Source: Shewanella colwelliana ATCC 39565 (GTDB lineage: Bacteria > Pseudomonadota > Gammaproteobacteria > Enterobacterales > Shewanellaceae). Taken from it: a stretch of DNA of 41,632 bases. Positions within the stretch are counted from its first letter, which is position 1. Each line of letters starts with the position of its first letter. Under the pieces are notes generated by a model. It made no database searches. It had not been told where the DNA came from and was given only the letters and a program-made list of their open reading frames with translations. Positions 41,582 to 41,632 of the stretch are shown piece by piece. The stretch spans positions 2,730-44,361 of the forward strand of contig NZ_KI912480.1 in assembly GCF_000518705.1 (NCBI RefSeq), given 5' to 3'. The position numbers were made by a program, and so were the translations under genes.

Positions 41582-41632
41582 CTCGTAGCCCGATGCCTTC
41601 TTTGCTCTGTCTTTAACTCGTAGCCCGATGCC
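41582..41632. repeat. two copies of a 16-base repeat at the window edge
   Basis: CTCGTAGCCCGATGCC occurs at 41582-41597 and 41617-41632, 35 bases apart, the second cut by the window end. Its first eight bases are the reverse complement of GCTACGAG, the sequence that recurs in the tandem array at 41459-41514. More copies may follow outside the window. Confidence 0.9.

Noticed and set aside
40318..41632. CRISPR-like array in the cysC leader
   Set aside because: The 7-base units are contiguous without spacers and no cas gene is present; it is a simple tandem repeat.

Overview
The window looks like chromosomal DNA of a Shewanella-type marine gammaproteobacterium. The basis is gene content and order (phhA-phhB-tyrR-fahA-maiA beside galU-galE, an sigma-54-type dctPQM-dctBD block, a stand-alone napF, a bactofilin) plus close resemblance of many proteins to E. 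coli orthologues (TyrR, NapF, Mak, CysQ, CysC). No database search was run; the genus is an inference from remembered synteny.

Layout. 1-1940: tRNA-Val, a small unknown gene and an MFS transporter. 2010-8540: C4-dicarboxylate TRAP uptake (dctP, dctQ, dctM) with its two-component system dctB-dctD; a good -24/-12 promoter lies before dctP. 8520-10780: a YnfM-type MFS exporter divergent from a LysR regulator. 10780-15700: phenylalanine/tyrosine catabolism on the minus strand (phhA, phhB, tyrR, fahA, maiA) with three TyrR-box-like sites and two clear terminators that cut it into separate units. 15960-18960: galU-galE (UDP-sugars), napF-like ferredoxin, bactofilin. 18970-22240 (minus): DUF2982-like membrane protein, ElyC-like DUF218 protein, fructokinase mak, cysQ.

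22480-40400 is the accessory part: a beta-glucan (probably laminarin) utilisation locus. One minus-strand group encodes an MFS hexose permease (FucP/GluP type), a GH3 exo-glucanase lipoprotein and a GH16 endo-glucanase lipoprotein. Divergent from it is a plus-strand group: cytoplasmic GH1 beta-glucosidase, GPH-type sugar symporter and LacI regulator. A third minus-strand group has a GH16 lipoprotein with three tandem C-terminal modules, followed by a TonB-dependent receptor. Near-identical LacI-type palindromes (core GTAAGCGCTT) sit at the promoters of all three groups, and one more lies in an 867-base gene-free stretch upstream of a Wzi-like outer-membrane protein. The inferred pathway: surface GH16 enzymes cut polymer, the TonB receptor imports oligosaccharides to the periplasm, GH3 releases glucose for the MFS permease, and the GPH symporter plus GH1 handle short oligosaccharides in the cytoplasm.

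The window ends with cysC, whose leader carries eight perfect copies of a 7-base tandem repeat followed by two copies of a related 16-base repeat. I found no CRISPR array, insertion sequence, phage gene or toxin-antitoxin pair. The most interesting items are the triple-repeat GH16 protein and its relation to the GH3 C-terminus, the shared operators, the altered Walker B motif of TyrR, and the cysC leader repeat.
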